64,000 nt of DNA from Euborellia annulipes. Lineage: Eukaryota; Arthropoda; Insecta; Dermaptera; Anisolabididae. Shown here piece after piece: positions 25,210 to 33,472 of the stretch. Position 1 is the stretch's first letter. Each line of letters begins with the position of its first letter. The DNA lies in assembly GCA_023213315.1 (NCBI GenBank), contig JAKCPI010000979.1, forward strand, positions 38,952 through 102,951. Reading direction: 5' to 3'. Position numbers and translations under genes: made by a program. The notes beneath the pieces are model-generated. The model was given only the letters and a program-made list of their open reading frames with translations, was not told the DNA's origin and ran no database searches.

Positions 25210-28200
25210 GAGACACACAGACAGACCATGTCGCGAAAACCACTTTTTTGGATTCAGGAGACCTCAAAACGTGTATATCCATCAAAATCTCGACATCAAA
25301 TTTTTGACATGAATCCAATACTTTCTCTCTATATGGTATATATATATGCATATTAACATATACACATAGGTAAGAGAAAGTAAAAAAATATATTATTAAA
25401 AGAATAAATAACATAACAAATATACGTACCGGTATATAAAATATATGAATCATTTGGTTATCTTGAGTTATTTAAAGTTCAAACAGCTAGCAATTTTCGT
25501 TTTTGAAACAAGGATTATGGATGCAAATTAAATCTTTTATAATTCAGAGATTGTCGAGACTGACTTTTAGATGAGGTTGCCGGGTTATGTATTTTATTGC
25601 ATTAATTAAATGTCCCTTTAAATATAAGCATCTGTGATGGAGATCGATTGAAACGTCAACAATTCATCCAATATCTGATAAGCACTGTCTCTGCTATATA
25701 TTCTATATCCCTTTAATTCTGTGCTAATAAAATATTCTTTGCATTTGAGTCTCCTTGGATTGTTGTGTATTGTTAGGTACAGTTGTAGCATTGTCCTTGG
25801 CCTCCAACGGGGAGCCCCCTATCTCTTGCAATTAGCAATGCAAACTCCGCTCGTTGATTGGCCTCTAACTTGAGTCAACAAATCGACTATTACAATAATA
25901 TTATTAATAAGGTGAAATCACATGACTTGGGTGCTATTAAGTAAATATTATCACTAAAAGTTCCGTAAAAGGGAAATTGTCATCTGTCTTGAAAATTTGT
26001 GTGAAGCAGTAGAGAGTAAATATTTGCTGATGGAATCGAAGGGGGGGGGGGAAGGGGGACTTATGATCTCATAGCAGAGGTAGCCAAGATATTATTAGTT
26101 AGATATCCTGCTCTCTTTAAATGATGATGTCAGAATATCATTAGAAAGCCTTCAAAGCTAATTTTTAAAAGCCAAGTTAATTTGGTTAATAAAATTTGAT
26201 GATGAAAGGTAGAGAGAGCTATTATTACAATAAATGAAACAAATTTTGTAATCTCTCAATTGAACTCATTTGTTTTAATAAAACGTCAAAATGGATGGCG
26301 TCCCAACGAGAGAGAAAAAAAGAAATAATTAGGAAATATTTTCAATCAAAGAAGAGCAATTTCATAAATGTGTGATGCGTTTGTTCTAATAAATTTATAT
26401 TTACTTTTAGTTGATATTGTCCAAAATCTCCCCTCAGGGGCTCACCTCTAGTGAGTAGGTGGATGGCGACTCCGAGTTAGCCGAGCTAAGGCTGGCAATT
26501 CTTCCTTTCCTTTATTTTCGCTTTTCCAGAGACGGATCGGCGTACTTTTCTCTCGGTCTCTTATTTCTTTATAAATAAATTTTGCCGACCCCACTTTGGG
26601 AAAAGGCCAAGATAGAAGAAGAGTTTATATTGTCAAAAATAAAATTTTCACTTGATAATTAAAGATGGGATCGTTCAAATGCGTAGCCTATATTGCGATT
26701 CAGGGAGGAGGGGACCTTCTGAAAAACTCCAAGCCTTGCAACTCGTTTTTGGAAATATTGAAAATATTTATTTATTTTTATGTGAACTTGAAAACAATTG
26801 TTTTTTATTTAATTAATAATATATTCAATAATTAAACTTGATTTCTTTTTTGATTTCTACAACAATATCAACACATTTATCATTTTGGTAATTTAATTAA
26901 ACAATTGTTTACTTTATTTTTACATTTTTTTAGGCTCTATTATTCATTAAATAAAAATTCTAATTTTTGCAAGTTCAATAGATTCTCTCGGAATATATTA
27001 ATAAATAATGAAAGATAGAGAGAGAATTGTAATAGGCACATAAATTCCGAGAGAGCCGATACAATTGCACCTCTCTGAGGTTTCTCTATTTATCGTATCG
27101 ATTCCAAGTGGTAAAGTCACTTTTCAAAAAAAAAAAGACCAGTTTTATATTAGAAATAAATAAAAATCTCCACTTGTAACCTCGTAACCTTCAAAAAGTG
27201 AAATATATCCTATACGACCTACTGACATGGGGGGGGGGGGGGCATCACTTAAAATTCCTCTCTCTTTGCATTCACATTCAATATCTGTTTAAAATTCCGC
27301 AAAGAGTAGAGCTATTAAATTTTAAAGATGTTGTTAGCTTCGTTTTTTAAACAAAATTAAACCGTGAGGCTCAGATCCCATGAGTTGGATATCATCTCTT
27401 TCACTAACTAACTAACCTCTTTGCTTTTATATCTCTTCTACATCCTTGTGAATTTTGTTTGACACATAACCTCTCAACGTGGGTTCATTTTTACTTTCTC
27501 TTACCTATGTATATATGTAATATATATATAGAGAGAAAGTATTGGATTCATGTCAAAAATTCGATGTCGAGATTTTGATGGATATACACGTTTTGAGGTC
27601 CCCTGAATCCAAAAAGTGGTTTTCGCGACATGGTCTGTCTGTGTGTGTGTGTGTGGGTGGGTGGGTGTGTGTTCAATTTTAAGCATGAAGGAATTGAGCT
27701 AGGAGGATGAAATTTTATATTTAAGTTAAATACCTCCCGGGACCGGAAAAATAAGCTTTTAATCGAAATCGGCCAAAGAGTACTAGTACTTTACTGATGT
27801 ACTTTTTCAGTTTTTTTCGATTTTCTTAAAATTCGCTCTAACGATTTTGATTAAAATTCAAAAATCAATTATTTTTTAGATGCTCTTTCAAATGTATATT
27901 CTCGTTTTGCCCTCAAAATTGTTTGAAGCACACTTTACTCTTGTATTTCATAGGAAAGATAGGAGAAATGGTTGCCATGGTAACAAAATATAAATATTTT
28001 CCCATGTTTATAAATTTGACATCTTAAATTCTAATATATTGGCGGAAACTAAATATATTTCGACACAAAAATGTGACTGGCGCACAGCACACAACTTTCT
28101 CTTACCTTCGGTAATCGAAAGTTGTGTTCTGTGCTTGTCACACCAGATTTTTTCTGTTGATATTTCTCGAAATGTCTAAATTAATTGGCGATCACTTCCA

Positions 28201-28392
28201 TTTCCCGTTAAATAACTTCTTGTTTGTGGATTAATGATCTGTGGAACTTGTGAACTGATATAAAATTTAATTTTACTAAAACTCACCGAGTTGTGGTCTT
28301 TGGTCGGTGTTCGTCCTGGTTGTGGTGCCTCCGTTGAGCCTCATGTTGTCGTTGTCGTTGTTGTTGTTGTTGTTGTTGTCCTCTTCTGACAT
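5344..28392 (-). CDS. EML-like microtubule-associated protein gene, 5' portion (gene-level entry)
   Basis: Exons in transcription order: 28287-28392 or 20396-20510 (alternative first), 13675-13854, 12699-12846, 5344-5640. Both first exons end in phase 1, and the coiled-coil exon starts with two bases, ends in phase 1, and so on without conflict. The central exon has the leucine-rich heptad segment and the LADVLRR word typical of the N-terminal trimerisation coiled coil of EML1-4. EML proteins bind and organise microtubules. This N-terminal part mediates oligomerisation, and the Ser/Pro-rich basic linker is thought to aid microtubule binding. The HELP/WD40 propeller would be encoded to the left of base 1. 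The family call rests on one conserved exon plus the compositional match of the linkers. Confidence 0.7.
6085..6250 (+). repeat. R1 hairpin-capped repeat, 3' fragment
   Basis: Shares the TCTGGTGTGACAAGCACAG word, the GGTAAGAGAAAGT word and the preceding CGGCGGAAACTAAATATATG block with full R1 copies at 27487 and 31051. The final hairpin is diverged. Confidence 0.6.
7386..8990. repeat. Cluster of R1 copies in both orientations
   Basis: Three R1 copies abut: a 5' piece on plus (7386-7506), a near full-length minus copy (about 7507-8181) and a near full-length plus copy (about 8186-8990). The last is interrupted by a hAT element. The terminal hairpin of R1 (TCTGGTGTGAC arms around CTTTCTCTTACC) is seen at 7508-7605 and 8903-8990. 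The spacer words (TAAAGTACTAGTACT, GTTGCCATGGTAAC) match the other copies. No coding potential; the ORF at 7400-7651 is a repeat artefact. Confidence 0.75.
8606..8869. mobile_element. hAT-type miniature element with 8-bp target duplication
   Basis: Ends CAGTGGCGTAGTGAG and inverted CTCGCTACGCCACTG. An exact duplication ACCGTACT lies at 8598-8605 and 8870-8877. It is 264 bp, noncoding, and inserted into an R1 copy. Confidence 0.9.
9975..10265. repeat. Fold-back element F2 with hammerhead-like motifs
   Basis: The outer ends GGAAACGCAATGAGCAG (9975) and its inverted partner at about 10247-10265 bound a 290-bp hairpin element. The left-arm copy of the motif (minus, about 10008-10053) has CAGAAGA instead of CTGAAGA. 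The right arm is intact (next entry). The element is inserted in an R1 copy. Confidence 0.75.
10154..10208 (+). ncRNA. Hammerhead-ribozyme-like motif (F2 right arm), best stem I in the window
   Basis: 55 nt in order: ATTATTTCGTC (stem I 5'), CTGAAGA, one extra T, GGGAGCG-ACG-CGTTCCC (stem II, seven pairs with one G-U), GAAA, CATC, GACGAAATAAT (stem I 3'). Stem I is 11 perfect pairs. The only deviation in the core, besides the extra T, is CATC where other copies have CGTC, the change expected from CpG decay. Function is an inference. Confidence 0.65.
11084..11227 (+). repeat. R1 repeat, short fragment
   Basis: Contains CACTTTACTCTTGTAT, GCCATGGTAACAAAATAT and part of the terminal hairpin (TGGTCACACCA), all shared with full R1 copies. 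Confidence 0.55.
11810..12044. mobile_element. hAT-type miniature element
   Basis: Ends CAGGGCCGCCACG and inverted CGGCGGCCCTG. Flanked by CACATTAT (11802-11809) and CATATTAT (12045-12052), an 8-bp duplication with one change. 235 bp, noncoding. Confidence 0.8.
12699..12846 (-). CDS. EML-like gene, linker exon 3
   Basis: Acceptor ATATAG ends at 12847 and donor GTTAGT begins at 12698. The 148-bp exon takes the single base left by the coiled-coil exon and encodes about 49 residues: TTSSLRSSGHHHHQRG, then TPSPSPSRIRYQPP and ERRHYNNSTLP. Its basic, Ser/Pro-rich composition matches the linker region of EML proteins. It ends in phase 2, matching the exon at 5344-5640. The polypyrimidine tract before the acceptor is poor. 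The plus-strand ORF over this exon is a shadow. Confidence 0.65.
13056..13388. mobile_element. hAT-type miniature element with 8-bp target duplication
   Basis: Ends CAGGGGCGTATATAA and inverted TTATACGCCCCTG. An exact duplication GTGTCGAA lies at 13048-13055 and 13389-13396. It is 333 bp and contains C and G homopolymer runs; its ORF is spurious. Confidence 0.9.
13412..13495 (+). repeat. tRNA-derived SINE family A, head fragment
   Basis: Shares GGTAGCGTGCTgg, GTCGCGGGTTCGGACCC (B box) and CAGGCAGTCCGATGATTTT with the family A heads on the minus strand elsewhere. The tail is missing. Confidence 0.65.
13675..13854 (-). CDS. EML-like gene, coiled-coil exon 2
   Basis: The 180-bp exon has acceptor TTTTGTAG before 13854 and donor GTACAA after 13675. 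It encodes about 60 residues containing LETENASLRERVADLERK, a run of leucine heptads, then DELVCLRSTLADVLRRINQ. The last block corresponds to the conserved trimerisation coiled coil at the N terminus of EML1-4 (family pattern: E-x-x-LK-x-ALADVLRRL). It is the strongest evidence for the gene assignment. Its start needs one base from the previous exon, which both alternative first exons supply. The ORF start ATG at 13849 is internal to the exon. Confidence 0.75.
13870..16225. other. Intronic stretch without recognised gene
   Basis: AT-rich intron of the EML-like gene. 14690-14920 and 15260-15400 contain words reminiscent of decayed SINEs (CCATTTTAAGCCACTTAGGCCAT, TTTTTCGGCATCTAAGG), too diverged to place. 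ORFs at 14602-14955 and 14631-14912 lie on opposite strands of this repeat-like piece and have no recognisable domain. Confidence 0.4.
16237..16420. mobile_element. hAT-type miniature element with 8-bp target duplication
   Basis: Ends CAGGGCCGGATCTAGAG and inverted TTCCGGCCCTG. An exact duplication CGCGGTGC lies at 16229-16236 and 16421-16428. 184 bp, noncoding. Confidence 0.9.
16430..18280. other. Intronic stretch with low-complexity and decayed repeat pieces
   Basis: No exon is recognised. Around 17640-17840 there are long G and C runs beside CAGCCAGGGG-like words, suggesting a decayed hAT element. The words GGGGCGTTCCAAACGC (16790) and ATGGAACGGCCCCCAG (17640) recur in the first 60 bases of the window and at 10620 and 18400, so an unclassified repeat is scattered here. 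Confidence 0.35.
18285..18710. repeat. Dispersed repeat family E
   Basis: CCAATCCAGTGCTTGCTTGAGG, CTATGCATTTCCTATGGGAGA and GTTATAGGAATTTCGGGAC recur in the same order at 41645-41910, and a shorter inverted piece lies at 49255-49345. The right end has GACAGACGGACAGAC repeats. Class unknown. Confidence 0.6.
18715..20390. other. Intronic stretch without recognised gene
   Basis: AT-rich sequence in the EML-like intron. 20215-20270 holds a tail of SINE family A (ACATTCACACAGTCTTTTCGG). A C run lies at 19921-19934. The short ORFs show no domain. Confidence 0.35.
20396..20510 (-). CDS. EML-like gene, alternative first coding exon
   Basis: Minus-strand ATG at 20510 opens a 38-residue reading frame starting MQVQVQVQV, with TTTTSPEDTITT near the end. 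It stops at a consensus donor (A|GTGAGT at 20395) in phase 1, the same phase as the exon at 28287-28392, so both can splice to the coiled-coil exon at 13854. The frame is open upstream to about 20600 before a stop; the first ATG in that frame is the one chosen. Upstream DNA is pyrimidine-rich and less AT-rich and holds a perfect CRE (20713-20720), which suits a promoter. Confidence 0.55.
20713..20720. promoter_or_regulatory. CRE-type palindrome TGACGTCA upstream of the alternative first exon
   Basis: A perfect 8-bp CREB/ATF site lies about 200 bp upstream of the ATG at 20510, in a pyrimidine-rich, repeat-free stretch (20580-20780). Position and sequence suggest a promoter element. No TATA box is evident. 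Confidence 0.4.
20971..21302. repeat. Fold-back element F3 with decayed hammerhead-like motifs
   Basis: Arms starting AGCTATGTTTATTTCTTTAT and ending in the inverse bound about 330 bp. Left arm (minus, 21000-21045): CTGAAAA (one core change from CUGANGA), extra T, stem II GGTCG-CATAGT-CGACC, GAAACGTC. Right arm (plus): GAAACGTC at 21257-21264 after a damaged CUGANGA box. Confidence 0.65.
21425..22480 (-). repeat. R1 repeat copy carrying a SINE insertion
   Basis: The terminal hairpin (21430-21515) and the start of the body are followed by SINE A (21566-21996). The body resumes at about 22000 with AAAATATTTATATTTTGTTACC and runs to the TCCATCAAAATCTCAA block near 22440. Removing the SINE restores normal R1 order. 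Confidence 0.65.
21566..21996 (-). repeat. tRNA-derived SINE family A, split copy
   Basis: Tail and body at 21566-21680, head with B box GGTTCGGACCC (minus strand) at 21838-21996. About 160 bases of A-rich and G-rich low-complexity DNA (21681-21837) separate them. The junctions repeat AATAATATATATTTA on both sides, suggesting a local duplication or slippage event. Confidence 0.7.
23141..23189 (-). ncRNA. Hammerhead-ribozyme-like motif (F4 left arm)
   Basis: Minus strand: CTGATGA at 23179-23173, extra T, stem II GGTCTA-ATAAAA-TAGACC (six perfect pairs), GAAAC, ATTGTG. The core boxes are intact. Stem I is poor (one good pair next to the core), and the CGTT of the partner arm has become CATT. 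Confidence 0.5.
23980..24037 (+). ncRNA. Hammerhead-ribozyme-like motif (F4 right arm)
   Basis: Plus strand: CTCTAA...CAC (stem I 5'), CTGACGA at 23990, extra T, stem II GATCTAAT-AAA-ATTAGACC (eight positions, one A-C mismatch), GAAACGTT, GTG, then TTGGGAG. Stem I has three pairs at the core (CAC/GTG), an internal loop and an outer helix CTCTAA/TTGGGAG with a bulge, like type I hammerheads with a loop in stem I. Confidence 0.6.
24770..25385 (-). repeat. R1 repeat copy with a SINE A head inserted
   Basis: Terminal hairpin at 24772-24865, body from about 25035, microsatellite (CA)n at 25176-25202 and the terminal AGAGAAAGTA block ending near 25382. A SINE A head (24936-25023, plus) lies between, with A-box-like TGGCGTAGTAGG and B box GGTTCGGACCC. 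Confidence 0.7.
25390..27480. other. Intronic stretch; repeat family C at 26425-26660, rest unassigned
   Basis: 26425-26660 shares GGTGGATGGCGACTCCGAG, AGCCGAGCTAAGGCTGG and GCCGACCCC...GGACAGAAGA-type words with 38440-38720 and 61045-61175, all in the same orientation; call this family C. The word GAAACGTCAACAATTC at 25648 resembles a decayed hammerhead-element end. No exon is recognised in the remainder. Confidence 0.45.
27487..28158 (+). repeat. R1 repeat, full-length reference copy
   Basis: It starts with a terminal hairpin (TACTTTCTCTTACC ... AGAGAAAGTA) and ends with a second hairpin of about 90 bp whose arms are CACAGCACACAACTTTC and its near complement; TCTGGTGTGAC caps are also seen. 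Between them are the fixed blocks TCATGTCAAAAATTCGATG, GTTTTGAGGTCCCCTGAAT, CATGGTCTGTCTG, AGTACTAGTACTTTACTGATG and TTGCCATGGTAAC. No inverted repeat links the two ends and there is no ORF. Transposon class unknown. Confidence 0.75.
28287..28392 (-). CDS. EML-like gene, first coding exon
   Basis: Minus-strand ATG at 28392 starts MSEED, followed by seven Asn, DNDN and about 19 further residues, ending at a consensus donor G|GTGAGT (28286) in phase 1. The Asn run comes from a (AAC)n tract. The exon may extend 5' to an acceptor CGCGTAG at 28467, so the message could have an upstream untranslated exon. Its phase fits the coiled-coil exon at 13854. The assignment to this gene depends on phase and strand, not homology, because EML N-terminal residues are poorly conserved. 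Confidence 0.55.
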
Positions 28393-29135
28393 GAGTTGTT
28401 GTGTTTTCGTCTGATGTGGTTAGCACTTATTATTTCACTTCTACTTCTTTTTTTTTCACTCCGCCACTACGCGTAATAAAAAGAGCATCATCTGAAACAG
28501 AATAAAATAAAATAAAAATGGATTAATTATCATTGAGTTCTAATCGCAATTGACATTCACCTTGAGATTTTTGTTATCTCATTTATATTGAAGATATTAG
28601 ATGACGCTTGCGAGTTTAAAATATTTTTTTTTTTTTTTTTAATTAGCTAATTGAAAATTCTTTTCTACCAAATTCTATTTTCTCTCACTTTGTTTATTTT
28701 CTAATAAGAGCAATTCGTGGCTGGCGGTGTGAATGAATCAAGTCGACAAAAACTTTTATGCTATCTTCACCAAAGACGCCTCTAACAAGGAGTCCATGAG
28801 AAATTTCATTTTATGCTACTACGAGAAAGTGCACTAGTTGCTTAATATAGGCCCTACCTGGTAATCACAAAGGGAATGCAACTCTGCAGGTCCCTAGTTC
28901 GATCCCGGCTTGTATTGAGATTTTTTTTTTTATTTATTTAAAATTAAGTACTTTTTTTACCATTTCTAAATAATTTTACTTTCGTAATATATACAGTAAG
29001 TTATATAGAAAGTATGGGAGGGATTCATCTCAAAAATTTAATGGAAATACACGTTTTGAGGTCCCATGAGTCCAAAAAAATGGTCCGTCTGTCTGTGTAC
29101 TTTCAGGGGTCTCTGAATTAAAATCTAGTTTAACA

Positions 29136-29455
29136 AAGCTGTGCGTGTTTATTGTTGGCGAGGTGGCCTCTGGGAATCGAACCCAGGGTCTCTAGCCTTT
29201 CCGGGGTGTGCTGCTACATTGCATCAGGCCACCGGACCCCCATCCTACACCAACAAAACTCACTACCCCTTATATGAAAATTAACCGAGCAAGTTACTAA
29301 CAAAGTGAGAAACATTAAAGAAAAATTTTTGAGTTTTGTCGGTGTAGGTCGGGGGTCCGATGGTCTGGTGCAATGGACAGCACACCTAGGCCCCGGAAAG
29401 GCTGGAGGTCCTGGGTTCAATTTCCGTTTGCCTCGCCAATAATAAACACACACAG
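29136..29455. repeat. Inverted pair of tRNA-like units (SINE-like fold-back)
   Basis: Left arm about 29136-29275, right arm about 29325-29455, inverted. On the minus strand 29162-29233 the left unit keeps a 7-bp acceptor-like stem (GGTGGCC/GGCCACC) and a perfect T-arm (CTGGG-TTCGATT-CCCAG), which includes a B box. The anticodon arm is not credible, so it is not a functional tRNA gene. The right unit has a degenerate B box. The ORF at 29214-29453 only reads through the pair. Confidence 0.65.
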
Positions 29456-29529
29456 TTTTGTTAAATATATCTATGATTTAGTTGAGTCCGAACCGAGGTA
29501 TATATATTTTTCAAATATATAGATCTTGA

Positions 29530-29779
29530 CATGGGCGTAGCCAGGGGGCCGTTGCCCCCCCCTGGCTGGTCCTAAAAATTAAAAAAAATATATATATATA
29601 TATATTTTTCCCATTGGAAATTTTTTTTTAACACCCCAATTCACTACATTAATTTAATTTTTTTTATTTTATTTAAATAAATAATTAATACTCTATGTAG
29701 ATATTAATTGCAAACCCCCCTCTTCGCCCTAACGAGGAGTGCCCCCCCCCCCCTAACAAGAAGTCTGGCTACGCCCATG
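29530..29779. mobile_element. hAT-type miniature element with 8-bp target duplication
   Basis: Ends CATGGGCGTAGCCAG and inverted CTGGCTACGCCCATG. An exact duplication GATCTTGA lies at 29522-29529 and 29780-29787. 250 bp with C runs and an (AT)n core, noncoding. Confidence 0.85.
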
Positions 29780-29794
29780 GATCTTGAAAATTAT

Positions 29795-30290
29795 TTAAAA
29801 TCTGGTATGACTTTTCGCACAGCACACAACTTTCTCTTACATTCGGTAATTGAAAGTTGTGTTATGTGCTTGTCGATGAAGGAAGTACAAGAGTGCGCTT
29901 CAGAAGATTTCAAGGGCAAAATGAGAATATACATCTTAAAGACAATCTAAAAAATAATCGATTTTTGATTTTTAAACAAAATCGTTGAAGCGAATTTGAG
30001 AAAAAAAGAAAAAAAAAGTACTTTTTGACTGATTTTGATCGAAAGCTTCATGTTACGTGTCAGGATGGTGGTACCTAACTTAATTATAAAATTTTATTTC
30101 CGTAGCTCAATTCCTTCATACTTACTAGACATACAGACAGACCATGTCGTGAAAAGCACTTTTTTGGACTCAGGGGACCTCTAAACGTGTATATCCATCA
30201 AAATCTCGACATTGAATTTTTGACATGAATCCAATACTTTCTCTCTCTATATATATTAATATATACTATATAGAGGTAAGAGAAAGTAAT
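29795..30290 (-). repeat. R1 repeat, internally deleted copy
   Basis: Partial terminal hairpin near 29810-29875, then CACTTCAGAAGATTTCA-like and GTCGTGAAAAGCAC blocks, ending in the AGGTAAGAGAAAGTA hairpin at about 30285. It is shorter than full copies. Confidence 0.6.
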
Positions 30291-30814
30291 AATATGAATA
30301 CACCCCCGTAAGTGTAGCGGAGCGGCATCGAGCAACCGTTAAACAAAAAACCTTTAAGTTTAGCTGATTGCCAGGCCTGTAGGTGTGAATAAAACATAAA
30401 GCAATTTACAGTTTGAATGGATGTCATGTCGTTAAAGTGAGTTGAGAGAGGCCAGCCAGCTCGTTTTCTTCTTCAAATATAATATTTTGATGACGTGCTT
30501 TTTTTCACTCCCATTTCTTTTAATATTAATTTTGCATTTTTTTTTATTTTAAGAAAGAAAATGTAAATTATTAACTTAGTTAAGTCATTTCTAAATAACA
30601 AGCTATCCCTCGGGTATGGCTTTTCATATCTAGTTAAGCTAATCATATGATTGAAGAAAAGTCCAGATCGTAGTTAGCTAACAAGTAAGACCCAATGTTT
30701 GCTATGTAGGATAGAAAGTGGCTGGATAAAAAAAAAAAAAAGAAACCAGATGCAACCAGAAATAAGGATTAGTTCACTAGCTAGAGACGAAAAGCAGGAG
30801 GAGGAGTTAGAGAT

Positions 30815-30950
30815 GGGAAATAATGTAACTTCAGGGGTGCCGGTAGATGGCTACGGCCAGAGGCCGGTTGGGTTTGAGGTGTGTGTCTCCGTACACGTAA
30901 GCACCTCGGGCAAATAAACGGGGATCCCGATAGGAATTTCAAATAAATAA
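30815..30950 (+). repeat. Dispersed repeat family D
   Basis: GGCTACGGCCAGAGGCCGG, GTACACGTAAGCACCTCGG and CGGGGATCCCGATAGG match, inverted, the piece at 4655-4750. Class unknown. The ORF at 30699-30917 runs into it and has no domain. Confidence 0.45.
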
Positions 30951-31050
30951 AAAATAAATAATTTTTATAAATGATGCCTTTAGTAAGTTGCTAACTTGAA
31001 TGCTTTTTGCATTGGTTCTTAGATACGTGTGATTTAAATTAGAACTTCTT

Positions 31051-31715
31051 CTTTTTACTTTCTCTTACCTATATGTATATGTTAATATACATATATATAT
31101 AGAGAGAGAAAGTATTGGATTCATGTCAAAAATTCGATGTCGAGATTTTGATGGATATACACGTTTTGAGGTCCCCTGAGTCCAAAAAAGTGGTTTTCGC
31201 GACATGGTCTGTCTGTCTGTGTGTTCAATTTTAAGCATGAAGGAATTGAGCTAGGAGGTTGAAATTTTATATTTAAGTTAAACACCCCCGGGAGCGTGAA
31301 AATAAGCTTTTAATCAAAATCGGCCAAAAAGTACTAGTACTTTACTGATGTAGTTTTTCAGTTTTTTTTTCGATTTTCTCAAAATTTGCTCCAACGATTT
31401 TTTTTTTTTAATTCAAAAATCTATTATTTTTTAGATGCTCTTTAAAATGTATATTTTCATTTTGCCATTGAAATCTTCTGAAGACCACTTTACTCTTGTA
31501 TTTCATAGAGAAGATAGGAGAAATGGTTGCCATGGTAACAAAATATAAATATTTTCCCATACTTATAAATTTTACATCTTAAATTCTAATATATCGGCGG
31601 AAACTAAATATATGTCGGCACGAAAAATCTGGTGTGACAAGCACAGAACACAACTTTCGATTACCGAAGGTAAGAGAAAGTTGTGTGCTGAGCGATACGT
31701 CACACCAGATTTTTT
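31051..31715 (+). repeat. R1 repeat, second full-length copy
   Basis: Both terminal hairpins are present: 31053-31112 and about 31626-31712. All internal R1 blocks appear in order. It is close to the copy at 27487-28158 along its length, with small indels in homopolymers. Confidence 0.75.
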
Positions 31716-31719
31716 TAAA

Positions 31720-33470
31720 TTAAATTATCTACTTTTAGTAAAGAAAGTGTTACCAAATTTAAAACTTTAAAAATAACTAAATTAGTGCAAAGTATGCCTT
31801 GAAAATATTTTTTTTAGATTTTCAGCATCTGAGGCTATTTAGGCGCCTTAGAGGGAGCTCTTAAGGTTTTAAATATTTGTTTGTTTTTTTTAAACTAATG
31901 AATGAGTTTGCTCATTATTTATTTAAATTTTCTCCATCTGATTAGGGAGAAATTGCAATTACAGATCAAATACTTTCTAATTCAAGGTAATTGAATTGAT
32001 CACAAGCATGTGATAAATAAATCAAATAATAATAATGATAATTAAAATAAAAAGAGAAAAATTTAATAGTCCGATACGTCAAAGCATATCACTTGAGATT
32101 TTCTTTCGAAATAGAACACTTGCCTTTACGTGGCTAAGGTAATATTTATATATAACCTACTCTACAATTCATACGTGATATCGTTATCTTATGATAAGCT
32201 TTTTATTATTATACATAATCGTTTATAAATAGTTTGGAATAGTTTAAAATTTAAATTTAAAAGGATGACATCCACTAAGCATCTCATTTTTTCCCCCTTC
32301 TCCTGTATATGTCTATTTGTATCACAGGCCATTATTGTTGCAGGTCAAAGAACAAACTCAATTGTATTGTTGCGTCATACCCCTATTATCCTTGACATTT
32401 ATTTTACTCGCATTTGGACTAAAACATTATTTTTTAAAGTCTTCGGGATTTCTATAAATGATAAAAAAATATATTATTTTATTAAGACAAATTACCCAGG
32501 CACAATATCGCTGTAACAAAAATACACAATGTTTGCTCTGTCATTTAATCATTTTAATATTATTTTTGTCATTTTTGTAATCACGATTTGATCAAATCCC
32601 ACAAATTTCTAGAGAAATGACAAAATCGAATCGTCATTTTTAAAAAATAATAATTTGATCTTTATTATTATATTTTGATTTAATATAATTATTCAATCAC
32701 ATATGTATAAAGATGCCACAGTCAATAAAATCTTCATTAACCAGATGCAAATAAGAGAATATTTATTAATTTTAAGAAATGTTATTCTTCCACCCTGTAT
32801 AAATTTAATTCAAAAGAGAGAGGGACTGTTATTTGACTTACTTTTAAGATATAAAATACCGGTAAGTGTTATTCACCCATATACATGTGTTTATTTATAA
32901 GTTTGAAATGTTATCCAATGATGTGTGGGACGTGAACCCACTCACGTTCACTCGATTCAAAAAGTCCAGGAAAATCTAATTAATTTGTTTTTATTTTTGT
33001 TTGGCTTCAAATTTCAAAAATTAAAAAAAAATCTCATTAAGCAATCTAAATTAAGAAGATTGAAAAAGAAAATTATGATTTAAATAAATAAATAAAGAAT
33101 ACAAGTAGGTATATCAAATAATAATTAAGTTCTTACACCGAATCAACGAGATGTAGAAGATATATAGCTATATATAAATCAAATAGTGAATTATCTCTGA
33201 GCTTGTGCCATGGGGGGGACAGCTCTTGGGAAGAATGTTTATAAGTTTTTAGTTGTCTGATATGTGGCTAGATGGCAATACTAGACTAGTTAAAAATTTA
33301 TCCTGTAGAGTTGTTCCATTCGCCAACAATATAACATTTTTTCATGAGTTTAAATAAACAAATAAAAAAAAAACATTATAAATTTGAATATAATAAAATT
33401 GTAACGTGCCCTACTCAATTATCACCCGCAATTATTGCCCTTCGCATTCTATATGCTCTACGTGTTTTTA
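31720..33470. other. Stretch without recognised gene
   Basis: AT-rich sequence; the ORFs at 32265-32516 and 32703-32900 have no domain or codon pattern that sets them apart. A SINE-like scrap (TTTCAGCATCTGAGGCTATTTAGG) lies near 31815. Confidence 0.35.
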
Positions 33471-33472
33471 AA

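Noticed and set aside
29162..29233. Functional tRNA gene
   Set aside because: The acceptor stem and T-arm are good, but there is no credible five-pair anticodon stem and the unit is repeated in inverted form; treated as SINE-like.
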